DNA of 64,000 nt from Saccharomonospora amisosensis (GTDB taxonomy: Bacteria > Actinomycetota > Actinomycetes > Mycobacteriales > Pseudonocardiaceae): NCBI RefSeq assembly GCF_011761185.1, contig NZ_JAAOYM010000001.1, forward strand, positions 1,736,001 to 1,800,000, given 5' to 3'. How positions within the stretch are numbered: the first letter of the stretch is position 1; each line of letters opens with the position of its first letter. The notes beneath the pieces were generated by a model. It was not told the DNA's origin. It ran no database searches and saw nothing but the letters and a program-made list of their open reading frames with translations. Shown in pieces: positions 41,675 to 50,089 of the stretch. Both the position numbers and the translations under genes were made by a program.

Positions 41675-42979
41675 GTGGCCACATCGAGTTTCGTCCCGCC
41701 CTCGGAGGCGGAAGCCGTCGAGGCGCTGCTGCGCGAGCAGTTGAGCGGCCTGCCCGCCAGATCCCCGTTCTACGCGCAGCTGTTCGCCGAACACGGAGTG
41801 ACTCCCACCGCCTTCACCTCGCTGGACGACCTGCGCAAGCTGCCGTTCACCACCAAGCAGATGCTGCGCGACTCGCAGGCGCAGTCGCCGCCGCTGGGCA
41901 GGCACGCGGGCGCCGACATGGCCGACGTCATCCGGCTGCACGCCTCCACCGGCACCACCGGCACCCCGAGCTGGGTCGGCGTCACAAGGCGGGATGCCGA
42001 CTCGTGGACCGAGATGGTGGCGCGCGCCTTCTCCACCATGGGCGCCACCCGTGAGGACGTCGTACTGCACGGTGCGGGGCTGACGCTGTTCGTGGGCGGA
42101 CTGCCGATCCGGGACGCGTTGGAGCACATCGGTTGCACGGTGGTGCCGATCGGCACCGGTGCCTCGGAGAAGGCGCTGCTGGCGCTGCAGACGCTGGGGG
42201 TGACGGCACTGCACTCCACCCCCTCCTATGCCCGCTACCTCGCCGAGTACCTGCGCGAGCGCGGTTACGACCCGAAGCAGTTCGGGGTGCGCAAGATCCT
42301 CGTCGGCGGCGAACCCGGTGGTGGGGAACCGGCGTTTCGCGAACACGTCGAGCGGGAATGGGGCGCACCCGTCACCGAGGGACTCGGCAACGCCGACATG
42401 GCACCGGTGATCTTCGCTGAGGCGCCCGGCGACGACGGGATGCGTTTCACCGGAGGCAGGCACGTGGTGGTCGAGCTGATCGACCCCGAGAGCGGGGAAC
42501 CGATCGACGTCGAGCCGGGCGCCTCGGGCGAACTGGTCTACACCGCGGTCGACCGCGAGTGCTGCCCGCTGGTTCGGTTCCGCACCAGGGACCGGGTACG
42601 GGTCACCGGAAGGGCAGCCGACGGCGCGCCGCTGATCCGTTGCGTCGGCCGCACCGACGACATGCTCATCGTGCTCGGCGTCAACGTGTTCCCCTCGGCT
42701 GTGCGCGACATCGTGCAGACCCTGCACCCGCGCACGACCGGCGCGGTTCAGGTGGTGCTGCCCAAACCGGGACCGAAGGTGGAGCCGCCGCTGCGCGTGG
42801 AGGCGGAGTGGGGCGAACAGCCAGGCGACCACGAGGAGTTGCGGCGCAGCCTGGAGTCGCTGCTGCGGTCGCGGCTGTCGGTTCGTACCGACGTGACGCT
42901 CGTGCCGCCAGGAACGATCGCTCGCTCGGAGATGAAGACCAAGCTGACGCGGGTCGTCGGCGAGAACGGAAAGGGCTGA
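41675..42979 (+). CDS. PaaK-like (phenylacetate-CoA ligase family) acyl-CoA ligase
   Basis: 434 aa from GTG at 41675; AGGA lies ~10 nt upstream. Adenylate-forming signature RLHASTGTTGTPSWVGVTRRD near residue 90, HSTPSYARYLAEYL, motif LVYTAVDRECCPLVRFRTRDRV near residue 290, and C-terminal RTDDMLIVLGVNVFPSAV. This matches phenylacetate-CoA ligase, which activates an aryl or alkyl acid with ATP and CoA. It fits after aldehyde dehydrogenase in an alcohol-aldehyde-acid-CoA path. Substrate not known. Confidence 0.9.
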   Translation: MATSSFVPPSEAEAVEALLREQLSGLPARSPFYAQLFAEHGVTPTAFTSLDDLRKLPFTTKQMLRDSQAQSPPLGRHAGADMADVIRLHASTGTTGTPSWVGVTRRDADSWTEMVARAFSTMGATREDVVLHGAGLTLFVGGLPIRDALEHIGCTVVPIGTGASEKALLALQTLGVTALHSTPSYARYLAEYLRERGYDPKQFGVRKILVGGEPGGGEPAFREHVEREWGAPVTEGLGNADMAPVIFAEAPGDDGMRFTGGRHVVVELIDPESGEPIDVEPGASGELVYTAVDRECCPLVRFRTRDRVRVTGRAADGAPLIRCVGRTDDMLIVLGVNVFPSAVRDIVQTLHPRTTGAVQVVLPKPGPKVEPPLRVEAEWGEQPGDHEELRRSLESLLRSRLSVRTDVTLVPPGTIARSEMKTKLTRVVGENGKG

Positions 42980-42984
42980 GCCCG

Positions 42985-44088
42985 ATGGCCGACATGGTTC
43001 GCGCGGCGGTGCAGGTGGGGCCGCGCAAGATCGAGATTCGCGAACTGCCACGCCCGAAGATCGGCCCGGACGACGGCCTGCTGCGGGTGGAGGCCAACGG
43101 GATCTGCGGCAGCGACGTAGAGATCTACAAAGGACACATGCGTGGCGACGGTGGTCCGTTCGTTCCCGGCCACGAACCGCTCGGGATCGTTGAGGAGGTC
43201 GGCGAGCGCGCGGCGCAGCGCTGGAATGTGCAACCCGGCGACCGGGTGGCGCTGGAGGTCATCGTGCCGTGCCGCTCCTGCCACAACTGCCTGACCGGGC
43301 GCTACCAGTCATGCCCCAACCGCAAGTACGGGCACGGTGTGACCCCGCTGGACGTGGAACCGGGCCTGTGGGGTGGCCTGGCCGAGTACCTTTACCTCAC
43401 TCCGGGGGCCGTGCTGCACAAGGTGGACGCGAGCCTGCCCGCGGAGCTGGCCGCGATGTTCAACCCGCTCGGCGCGGGGGTGCGCTGGGCGGTCCACCTC
43501 GGAGGGGCCGGGCTGGGCGACACGGTGCTGGTGCTGGGCGCGGGCCAGCGTGGCATCGCGTCGGTGATCGCGGCCAAGGCCGCGGGCGCGGGCACGGTGA
43601 TCGTCACCGGGTTGGAGTCCGATGCGCACAAGCTGGCGCTGGCCAAGGAGTTCGGCGCCGACCACACCGTCGTCGTCGACGGTGACGGCGGTGTCGATGT
43701 CGTCGAGCGGGTGCGGGAAATCACCGACGGAGCCATGGCCGATGTGGTGCTGGAACTGACCCCGATGGCGACCCAGCCGGTGACCGACGCGCTGCTGGCC
43801 GCGCGGCACGGCGGGCGCGTGGTGCTCGCCGGGCTCAAGGGTAACCGGGACGTGCCGCTGAAGACCGACCTGATCATCAACAGGGCGCTCTCGGTCGCTG
43901 GCGCGTTCGGCGTGGACGCCCGCGCCTACGCCGAAGCCATCGCGATCATCGAGTCGCGGCGCTTCCCGTTGGAGAAGCTGCACACCCACACCTTCGGCCT
44001 CGAAGACACGGCACTGGCGATCCAGACCCTCGCGGGCGAGGTCCCCGGTTCGCAGGCCGTGCACGTGTCCGTTCACCCGAACTCCTGA
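42985..44088 (+). CDS. Zn-dependent medium-chain dehydrogenase (threonine/sorbitol dehydrogenase-like)
   Basis: 367 aa from ATG, 5 bp after the ligase. NGICGSDVEIYKGH near residue 40, GHEPLG, structural Zn CRSCHNCLTGRYQSC near residue 92, Rossmann VLVLGAGQRGIASVIAAKAAGA. Unlike the other two alcohol dehydrogenases it lacks the NDMA-type marks, so it probably uses free NAD(P). It could oxidise a later hydroxy intermediate. Ends 23 bp before the amidohydrolase. Confidence 0.88.
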   Translation: MADMVRAAVQVGPRKIEIRELPRPKIGPDDGLLRVEANGICGSDVEIYKGHMRGDGGPFVPGHEPLGIVEEVGERAAQRWNVQPGDRVALEVIVPCRSCHNCLTGRYQSCPNRKYGHGVTPLDVEPGLWGGLAEYLYLTPGAVLHKVDASLPAELAAMFNPLGAGVRWAVHLGGAGLGDTVLVLGAGQRGIASVIAAKAAGAGTVIVTGLESDAHKLALAKEFGADHTVVVDGDGGVDVVERVREITDGAMADVVLELTPMATQPVTDALLAARHGGRVVLAGLKGNRDVPLKTDLIINRALSVAGAFGVDARAYAEAIAIIESRRFPLEKLHTHTFGLEDTALAIQTLAGEVPGSQAVHVSVHPNS

Positions 44089-44111
44089 GCGAAACCACCG
44101 GAGGCTCCCCC

Positions 44112-45113
44112 GTGCTCGTCGACACCCATGCCCACCTGCTGCCGAAGGACTACCCGGCCGACGCGCCGGAGTGTTTCCCGAAGATGGAACCCATCGACGG
44201 TGACACCGCGAGGACCCTGCTGTTCGGCAACACCAGGTTCAAGGCCCGCGACGTGTTCTTCGAGGGCGAGCGGCGCGTCGAGGCGATGGCGGAGTCCGGC
44301 GTCGACGCCGAGGCGGTCTCACCGATGCCGCCGCTGCTGCGCTACGACCTGCCCGCCGCCGACGGGCTGTCGCTGGCAAGGCACGTCAACGAGTTCACCG
44401 CCACGCTGTGCTCCCACGACCCGGCGAAGCTGCTGGGCTTGGGCATGGTGCCGATGCAGGACGTGGACGCCGCGACCAAGGAATTGTCCGCCGTCAAGGA
44501 CGCGGGGTTGAAGGGCGTGGAGATCGCGTCCAACGTGCTCGGCGTCTCCGTCGGCGACGAGCGTTTCCTGCCGTTCTTCCAGGAGGTGCAGCGACTGGAC
44601 CTGGCGGTCTTCGTGCACGCGATGCCCGCCCCGATCGACCGGCTGCCAGCCTCCGGCATCGGCACCTACGTGGTCGGCATCGAGGGCGCGCTGGCCGCGG
44701 CGTCGATGATCCTGGGTGGCACCGCGGCGAAGTGCCCCGACCTGCGGATCTCGTTCAGCCACGCCGCCGGTGGGTTCCCGCTGATGCTGCCGAGAGCGCA
44801 GTACTTCTGGTCGGGGGTGTGGAACGAGGAGCCGCCGGTACCCGAGCGCGCGTTCGCCTACGAGGAGGGCCCTTCACCGCTGGACTACGCGCGCCGCTTC
44901 TACTACGACTCCATGGTGTTCGACCGCAGGGCGCTGCGCTACGTGATCGACCTGCTCGGCCACGACCGCATCCTCGTCGGCTCGGACTTCCCTGCGATGC
45001 CACGGGAGGACCCGGCCGCGCGGACGCTGAACTCGCTGGGGCTGCCCGCCGACGCGCTGGCCGACATCACCCACCGCAACGCCTACCGGTTTCTCGGCAT
45101 CGGTGAGGGCTGA
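44112..45113 (+). CDS. Amidohydrolase_2 family (ACMSD/decarboxylase-like) enzyme
   Basis: 333 aa from GTG with GGAGG 8 nt upstream. Metal-site start VDTHAHLLP (HxH), VFVHAMPAP with a metal His near residue 177, FSHAAGGFPLML near residue 217, and the late HDRILVGSDFPAMPRED with the catalytic Asp near residue 297. This is the pattern of aminocarboxymuconate-semialdehyde decarboxylase and gamma-resorcylate decarboxylase relatives. It likely decarboxylates or hydrolyses a ring-derived acid. Last gene of the operon. Confidence 0.88.
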   Translation: MLVDTHAHLLPKDYPADAPECFPKMEPIDGDTARTLLFGNTRFKARDVFFEGERRVEAMAESGVDAEAVSPMPPLLRYDLPAADGLSLARHVNEFTATLCSHDPAKLLGLGMVPMQDVDAATKELSAVKDAGLKGVEIASNVLGVSVGDERFLPFFQEVQRLDLAVFVHAMPAPIDRLPASGIGTYVVGIEGALAAASMILGGTAAKCPDLRISFSHAAGGFPLMLPRAQYFWSGVWNEEPPVPERAFAYEEGPSPLDYARRFYYDSMVFDRRALRYVIDLLGHDRILVGSDFPAMPREDPAARTLNSLGLPADALADITHRNAYRFLGIGEG

Positions 45114-45176
45114 GTCCGATCCGGCACCGCATCGGGGAGCACCGGATCGAGCAGTTGGCCGGCGCACCGGGCCGGA

Positions 45177-45228
45177 GCACCCGGATCAGCGCACCCGGAT
45201 CAGCGCACCGGATCAGCGCACCGGATCA
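45177..45228. repeat. Four tandem 12-14 bp units GCGCACC(C)GGATCA
   Basis: Unit starts at 45177, 45189, 45203 and 45216. The array sits between the convergent amidohydrolase and FMN-fold genes and ends within the last codon of the latter. Confidence 0.85.
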
Positions 45229-45738
45229 GGCATTGTGCAGGAAGGGGGCGGTGCTGCCGCCGACCGGCATGGCGGGCAGGCCGAGCTTGCGGTGGTCCCA
45301 GGAGCGGACCCGCTTGGGTTCCACGCGCACGATCACCCGCTTGTTCAGCATCATCTCCAGCATCGGCCGCGCCTGTTCGGTGTAGGGACCGTGGTAGCGC
45401 TCGAACACGTTGACCCCGGCCGCCCAGTACTCCTCGTCGGCAGGGTCGTCGATCAGCTGCGCGGTGCCCTCGACGGAGACGCCGCGTAGCTGGTCGTAGG
45501 TGTCCCCGGACTCCACCATGCAGACCACGGTGGGGTCGCGGCGCAGGTTCACGGCCTTCTGCGACTTGGCCTTGGTCTCGAAGTAGATGCGGCCGTCCAG
45601 GTAGCCGTACCACATGGCCACCAGGTGCGGCGTGCCGCCGGGGCCGTTTGTCGCCAGCGTGGCCACGCGGCCGCGGCTGAGGAACTCCGCGATCTCGTCG
45701 TCGGTCATGCGCACTTCGGCCCGCTGATTCACACCCAC
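45226..45738 (-). CDS. PPOX-class flavin/F420-dependent oxidoreductase
   Basis: 170 aa from GTG at 45738 ((M)GVNQRAEVRMTDDEI start, as in relatives); ATG at 45708 is a shorter option. Split-barrel fold: RVATLATNGPGGTPHLVAMWYGYLDGRIYFETKAKSQKAVNLRRDPTV near residue 25-70, then RGVSVEGTAQLIDDP. Many actinobacterial members reduce substrates with F420H2, and others bind FMN or heme. The cofactor is unproven. It converges with the catabolic operon, and its stop lies in the tandem repeat. Confidence 0.85.
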   Translation of the reverse strand: MGVNQRAEVRMTDDEIAEFLSRGRVATLATNGPGGTPHLVAMWYGYLDGRIYFETKAKSQKAVNLRRDPTVVCMVESGDTYDQLRGVSVEGTAQLIDDPADEEYWAAGVNVFERYHGPYTEQARPMLEMMLNKRVIVRVEPKRVRSWDHRKLGLPAMPVGGSTAPFLHNA

Positions 45739-45785
45739 GCCGCCGACCGTACCGCCTGGTCCGAGCACGCCGGTGGTGGCCCGGG

Positions 45786-47047
45786 TCACTCGAGGGGTAC
45801 CGCGCCGTCCACGCCGACGAGGCCGACCTCGGCGCGGACCGTGCTGCCGTGCTGCGAGCCCTCGAGGCGAAGGCTGCCGCCCCAGCGGTGCGCCCGGTCT
45901 CGCATCGAGATCAGGCCGAACCCGCCCGGCCTGCCCACCTCGGCGCCAACCCCGACGCCGTCGTCACTGACCTCCAGCACCACGCGCCGCCGGGAGCCGT
46001 CGCCGGTGGTGGTCAGCGTGACGTCGGCGGCTCGCGCCCCGGCATGCTTCACCACGTTGTGCAGGGCTTCCTGCGCGATGCGGTACAGGTCCTCCTGCAG
46101 GTCGGTGGGCAGGTCGGGTAACTCGTCGGCATGGAAGCTCACCCGCAGTCCCGACGCCGACGCCACGGATTCAGTGTGCGTGCGAAGCGCGGCGACGAGT
46201 CCACGACCCACCAGTTCGGCCGGGTGTAGTTGCAGCACGAGGCTGCGCAGGTCGGTGAGGGCGTTGTGGGCGAGGTCGAGTAGTTCGTCGGCCACCACGC
46301 GAACGCCGTCCGGCCCGCCGGGCAGCCCGGAGTCGACCTGCGCGCGCAACGCCTTGGCCTGCATCCGCATCGAGAAGACCTGCTGCACCACCGAGTCGTG
46401 CAGTTCCCGTGCCAGCCTGGCGCGCTCCTCCACCTGCGCGTCGTGGCGGGAGCGGGCCAGCAGGTCCGCCGAGTCCACAGCCATGGCCGCCTGGTCGGCC
46501 ATCGCGTCGAGGAACTCCAGCGTCTCGTCGCCGGGGTCCTCGTCCGGTGAGTAGTAGGCGTTGAGCACGCCGACCGTTCTGCCGCGCACCACCAGCGGCA
46601 CCGCGACGAAGGTGTCCCAGTCGGGGCCCCCCATGATGCCGTGCAACGGCGCCCATGCCGGGTCCGCGAGCACGGCCTGCTTGCGGTGTGGCACGACGAT
46701 GCGCTTCTGGGCCTGGTATGCCTCCACGAACAGCATCCGCGCGCCCAGTTGCCTGCACTGTTCCAGCCGCTGCGCGAAGTCCTCCGCGTCGGTGAAGCCC
46801 GCCTTGCCCACCACCCGCATCATTCCGCCCTCGACCCGGAGGATCTGCGCGGCGGCGATGTGGGTGGCCTGCACGACCTCGCGCGCCACGACGTCGAGGG
46901 TGACCGAAAGCGAACCCGCGTCGGCCACGCTGGAGGCGGCTCTGGCGATGGCGGCGAGCCTGCGCTGGCCACGCCTGGCGTCGTCGAAGGAACCCGCGTC
47001 GCCCGCGGGGCGCCCGCACTCGGGGCAGCGCCCGTCCTCACCGCTCA
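45786..47047 (-). CDS. GAF-domain sensor histidine kinase (NarX/DevS-type)
   Basis: About 420 aa. GTG at 47047 is chosen for position; a TTG at 47084 is possible. A short N-terminal CPECGRPAGD motif looks like half a zinc ribbon. The GAF domain spans residues ~25-195. HisKA_3 RARLARELHDSVVQQVFSMRM holds the phospho-His near residue 215. HATPase motifs are YRIAQEALHNVVKHAGA and VSDDGVGVG. No membrane segment, so it senses a cytoplasmic signal. It lacks an adjacent regulator; the NarL-type gene at 35.8 kb is the nearest candidate. Confidence 0.92.
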
Positions 47048-47216
47048 CCTCTCCAGTGTTGCCACCGCGGGGGACGCGCGGCAAGCGTTCGGCGCAGCCG
47101 CACAGCCGGGGCCGAGACGAATGGCGTAGGTATCGCCGCGAACACCGAGCTTGCTTCCGTCACGCGAAATGAGGGGTGCCCGCGCCCGGTCGAATCAGGA
47201 CGCTGTCGAGTTGCCG

Positions 47217-47230
47217 GTGACCCGTGTCAC
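47217..47230. promoter_or_regulatory. Palindrome GTGAC-CCGT-GTCAC upstream of the solute-binding protein gene
   Basis: Perfect 5-bp arms, N4 spacer, 42 bp before the GTG start at 47273. A candidate operator; which protein binds is unknown. Confidence 0.4.
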
Positions 47231-47272
47231 ATTACGGGCGCCGCCCGGACCTGACCACAAGGGAGTGGACAC

Positions 47273-48901
47273 GTGAGACTCGAAGCGCGATGCAAGCCCT
47301 GGCAGGCGTTGTTACTGGCGCCGGTGCTCGTCCTCGCCGCGTGCGCGGGGGGCGGTGACAACGCGGGTGGGGAGGAAGCGGCTGGCCCACCGCAACGCGG
47401 CGGCGAGCTCACCGTTCTCGAGGACAGCGCCTTCACCGGTGGCTGGCCCTCCGGGCTCGACCCTGCGACGAACACCACCGGCGGGGCGAACATCTCCCAG
47501 ATGAGCGCCATCTACGGTGGCCTGTTCCAGCTGCGCGCCGACGACGGCGACTCCGACGGCTCGAACGCGGAAGTGAAGCCGCACCAGGCCGAAGGCTACG
47601 AACTGCTCGACGGCGGCAAGACGGTGAAGATCACCATCAGGGACGGGATCACGTTCACCGACGGCACCCCGTTCGACGCCGAGGCGGTGGCGTTCAACTT
47701 CCGGCGTGACATCGAATCGCCGTGTACCTGCTCGCCGACCTGGCCGCTTGCGGAGCAGGACGGCATCACCGTCGAGGGCGACCGCACCGTGGTGCTGCGG
47801 TTCACCCGGCCCTACGCCGGCGTGATCAACTCCTTCCCGGTGTCCAACGTCAACTGGATCGCCTCACCGGCCGCGCTTGAGAAGGCGGGCGAGGAGAAGT
47901 TCAAGATCAACCCGGTCGGTGCGGGGCCGTTCAAGGTGGTGTCCAACAAGCTCAGCTCCGAGCTGGTGCTGCAACGCAACCCCGACTACTTCAAGGAGGG
48001 CCTGCCCTACCTCGACAAGCTGACCTTCAAGTCCGTCGGCGGTGACCAGCCCGCATACCAGGCGCTGCTCGCCGGACAGGGCGACGCCTACGAGGGCTTG
48101 AGCACCACGCCGCTGCTGGAGCAGGCACGTTCCAACGGCCAGCTCACGGTCACCGTGCAGCCCGCCACCTCGCCCTACGTCATCCAGCTCAACACCAAGG
48201 CGAAGCCGTTCGACGACAAGCGTGCGCGGGAAGCCATCTACTACGCCACGAACTTCGAGGCGATCTCCGAGGGGTTGTTCAAGGGCCTGTACCCGGTCAG
48301 CCAGATGTTCACCGGGCCGGGAGGGCTGTTCCACCACGAGACCGTCCCCGGTTACCGCACCCACGATCCGGCCAAGGCCAAGCAGCTCGTCGACGAGTTG
48401 GGCGGGCTCAGCGTCGAACTCGGTACGCTCGGCAGCTACGTGGCTCAGCAGGTGATGACCGCGCTGCAGACCCAGTGGCAGGAAGCGGGCATCAAGGTCA
48501 AGGTCGACACCTACCAGCTGTCCACACTGGTCCAGCAGTTCAACTCCGGCAAGTGGCAGGCGATGCTGCAGACCGCGGGCGCATGGGACCCGGCGGCGGG
48601 CGTCGGTGTCGGGTTCCGGTTCTCCTCGCAGTCGCCGTTCAGCGGTGTGGCCGACCAGAAGCTGGAGGACCTGCTCAACCAGGCGGCAGCCAGCGTCGAC
48701 CCGCGCGACCGTGACCGGCTCTACCAGCAGGCGGGCAAGTACATCAGCGACAACGCCTATGCCCCGTTCGGCCTGGCCTTCGCCCCCGCCAACCTCGCGG
48801 TCAAGGGAGTGCACGCTCCCGGCCTCACCACCAAGATCCCGCCGATCGTGGTGAATCCCGGTGTCATCTGGGAGGAGGCATGGAAGAGCAGCGGCGGCTG
48901 A
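47273..48901 (+). CDS. ABC transporter solute-binding lipoprotein (SBP_bac_5, peptide/nickel type)
   Basis: 542 aa from GTG. Signal peptide with lipobox LAACAGGG (lipidated Cys near residue 24). The family-5 body runs from GGELTVLEDSAFTGGWPSGLDPATNT through QMSAIYGGLFQL, DGGKTVKITIRDGITFTDGTPFDAEAVAFNFRRD and NPVGAGPFKV to KYISDNAYAPFGLAF. It binds peptides, opines or other solutes outside the membrane. No permease or ATPase gene is in the window, so it is an orphan. It could serve uptake of the catabolic substrate (inference). Confidence 0.93.
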   Translation: MRLEARCKPWQALLLAPVLVLAACAGGGDNAGGEEAAGPPQRGGELTVLEDSAFTGGWPSGLDPATNTTGGANISQMSAIYGGLFQLRADDGDSDGSNAEVKPHQAEGYELLDGGKTVKITIRDGITFTDGTPFDAEAVAFNFRRDIESPCTCSPTWPLAEQDGITVEGDRTVVLRFTRPYAGVINSFPVSNVNWIASPAALEKAGEEKFKINPVGAGPFKVVSNKLSSELVLQRNPDYFKEGLPYLDKLTFKSVGGDQPAYQALLAGQGDAYEGLSTTPLLEQARSNGQLTVTVQPATSPYVIQLNTKAKPFDDKRAREAIYYATNFEAISEGLFKGLYPVSQMFTGPGGLFHHETVPGYRTHDPAKAKQLVDELGGLSVELGTLGSYVAQQVMTALQTQWQEAGIKVKVDTYQLSTLVQQFNSGKWQAMLQTAGAWDPAAGVGVGFRFSSQSPFSGVADQKLEDLLNQAAASVDPRDRDRLYQQAGKYISDNAYAPFGLAFAPANLAVKGVHAPGLTTKIPPIVVNPGVIWEEAWKSSGG

Positions 48902-48945
48902 TCGTTACGCCTCGTGCGACACACGTCGTAGTCGGTATGCGACAC

Positions 48946-48994
48946 CTCGCCGGGCGAAAGGGGGCATCGCGGCGATGTCTCCTCGCCCGGCGAG
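48946..48994. terminator. 49-nt near-continuous hairpin between SBP and isomerase genes
   Basis: Outer arms CTCGCCGGGCGA (48946-48957) and TCGCCCGGCGAG (48983-48994). After an AA bulge an 11-bp inner stem, with two G-U pairs, closes around CATCGC-G-GCGATG. It lies 45 bp after one stop and 45 bp before the next start: probably the terminator of the SBP gene or a leader structure. Confidence 0.65.
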
Positions 48995-49038
48995 GTTCTA
49001 CCGTGTGCGGCGTTGGCGGCACAGTGAGGGAGTGGGAA

Positions 49039-49314
49039 GTGGAATTCCTGGTGCGGGCGGACAACAACCTGCCACCGGACATGCCGGAGCAGCGCAGGAA
49101 CGAGTTGCGTGCGGCGGAGCGGGAGCGCGCCGTGCGGCTGCGTGAGGACGGCACGCTGAAGCGGCTGTGGCGGGTGCCGGGCAGGACGGGCTGGATCGGG
49201 TTGTTCGAGGCACCCGACGCCACGGTGCTGCACGACGCGCTGGCGTCGCTGCCGCTGTGGCCGTGGCTGGACGTCACCGTCGAGCCGCTGGCGACCCACC
49301 CGCAGGAGCGCTGA
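49039..49314 (+). CDS. Muconolactone delta-isomerase-like protein
   Basis: 91 aa from GTG at 49039 with AGGGAG 7 nt upstream. Size and pattern match CatC: (M)EFLVRADNNLPPDMPEQRRNEL, ERERAVRLREDGTLKRLWRVPGR, GLFEAPDATVLHDALASLPLWPWLDVTVEPLATHP. CatC shifts the double bond of muconolactone to give 3-oxoadipate enol-lactone. No muconate cycloisomerase (catB) is in the window. Homologues often act on other lactones in catabolic clusters. Followed by the SDR gene after 3 bp. Confidence 0.87.
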   Translation: MEFLVRADNNLPPDMPEQRRNELRAAERERAVRLREDGTLKRLWRVPGRTGWIGLFEAPDATVLHDALASLPLWPWLDVTVEPLATHPQER

Positions 49315-49317
49315 GAC

Positions 49318-50073
49318 ATGCCTGGCGGGCTGTCCGGCCGCGTCGCCGTGGTCACCGGGGCCGCGGGCGGGCTCGGTGTCGCGATCGTGCGCAGGCTCTC
49401 CGCGGAGGGCGCCGCCGTCGCCGCGCTGGACATCGCCGATCCCGACCACACCCTCGCCGAGGTGGGCTCCACCGGCCCAGGGCCGGTGCGCGCGTGGCGA
49501 TGCGACGTTGCCGACGCCGACCGGGTCGCCGCGGTGATCGCCGAGGTCCGTGCCGAACTGGGCGCGGTGGACGTGCTGGTGAACAACGCAGGCCTGCTGT
49601 CCGGCCGTGCCGGTTTCGAACACACCACCGCGCAGGACATGCACCGCTTCTTCGGGGTCAACGCGGTGGGGGCGCTGCACCTGACGCAGGCGTGCCTGGC
49701 CGACTTGTCGGCGTCCCGGCACCGGGGCAGGGTGGTCAACGTCGCCTCGCGCACCGCGTTCACGGGTGCGCCGGGCCAGCTCGCCTACGTGGCGAGCAAG
49801 GGTGCGCTGGTGTCGATGACGCGCGTGCTGGCCCGCGAACTCGGCGAGCACGGCATCACGGTCAACGCGGTGATGCCCGCGCAGGTGCCCACGCCGGGTA
49901 CCCGCGCTCACTCCACCGACGAGGTGTTCGAAAGAACCAGGCAGCAGCAGGCCATCCGCGAGGAGGTCACCCCGCAACACTTCGCCGGGCTCATCGCCTA
50001 CCTCGCCGGTGACGACGGCGAGCTCATGACGGGCCAGAGCCTCGTCTACGACGGGGGAGGGCTGCTGCGCTGA
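49318..50073 (+). CDS. Short-chain dehydrogenase/reductase (SDR)
   Basis: 251 aa. Cofactor motif TGAAGGLG near residue 14, NNAG near residue 89, catalytic Ser region NVASRTAFTG, YxxxK as YVASKGAL near residue 158, and the closing GDDGELMTGQSLVYDGGG. Classical SDR, NAD(P)(H)-dependent. Coupled to the CatC-like gene. Its place in the pathway, probably oxidation of a ring or side-chain hydroxyl, is inferred from context only. Confidence 0.92.
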   Translation: MPGGLSGRVAVVTGAAGGLGVAIVRRLSAEGAAVAALDIADPDHTLAEVGSTGPGPVRAWRCDVADADRVAAVIAEVRAELGAVDVLVNNAGLLSGRAGFEHTTAQDMHRFFGVNAVGALHLTQACLADLSASRHRGRVVNVASRTAFTGAPGQLAYVASKGALVSMTRVLARELGEHGITVNAVMPAQVPTPGTRAHSTDEVFERTRQQQAIREEVTPQHFAGLIAYLAGDDGELMTGQSLVYDGGGLLR

Positions 50074-50089
50074 GCGCCTCGCCTGCGGG

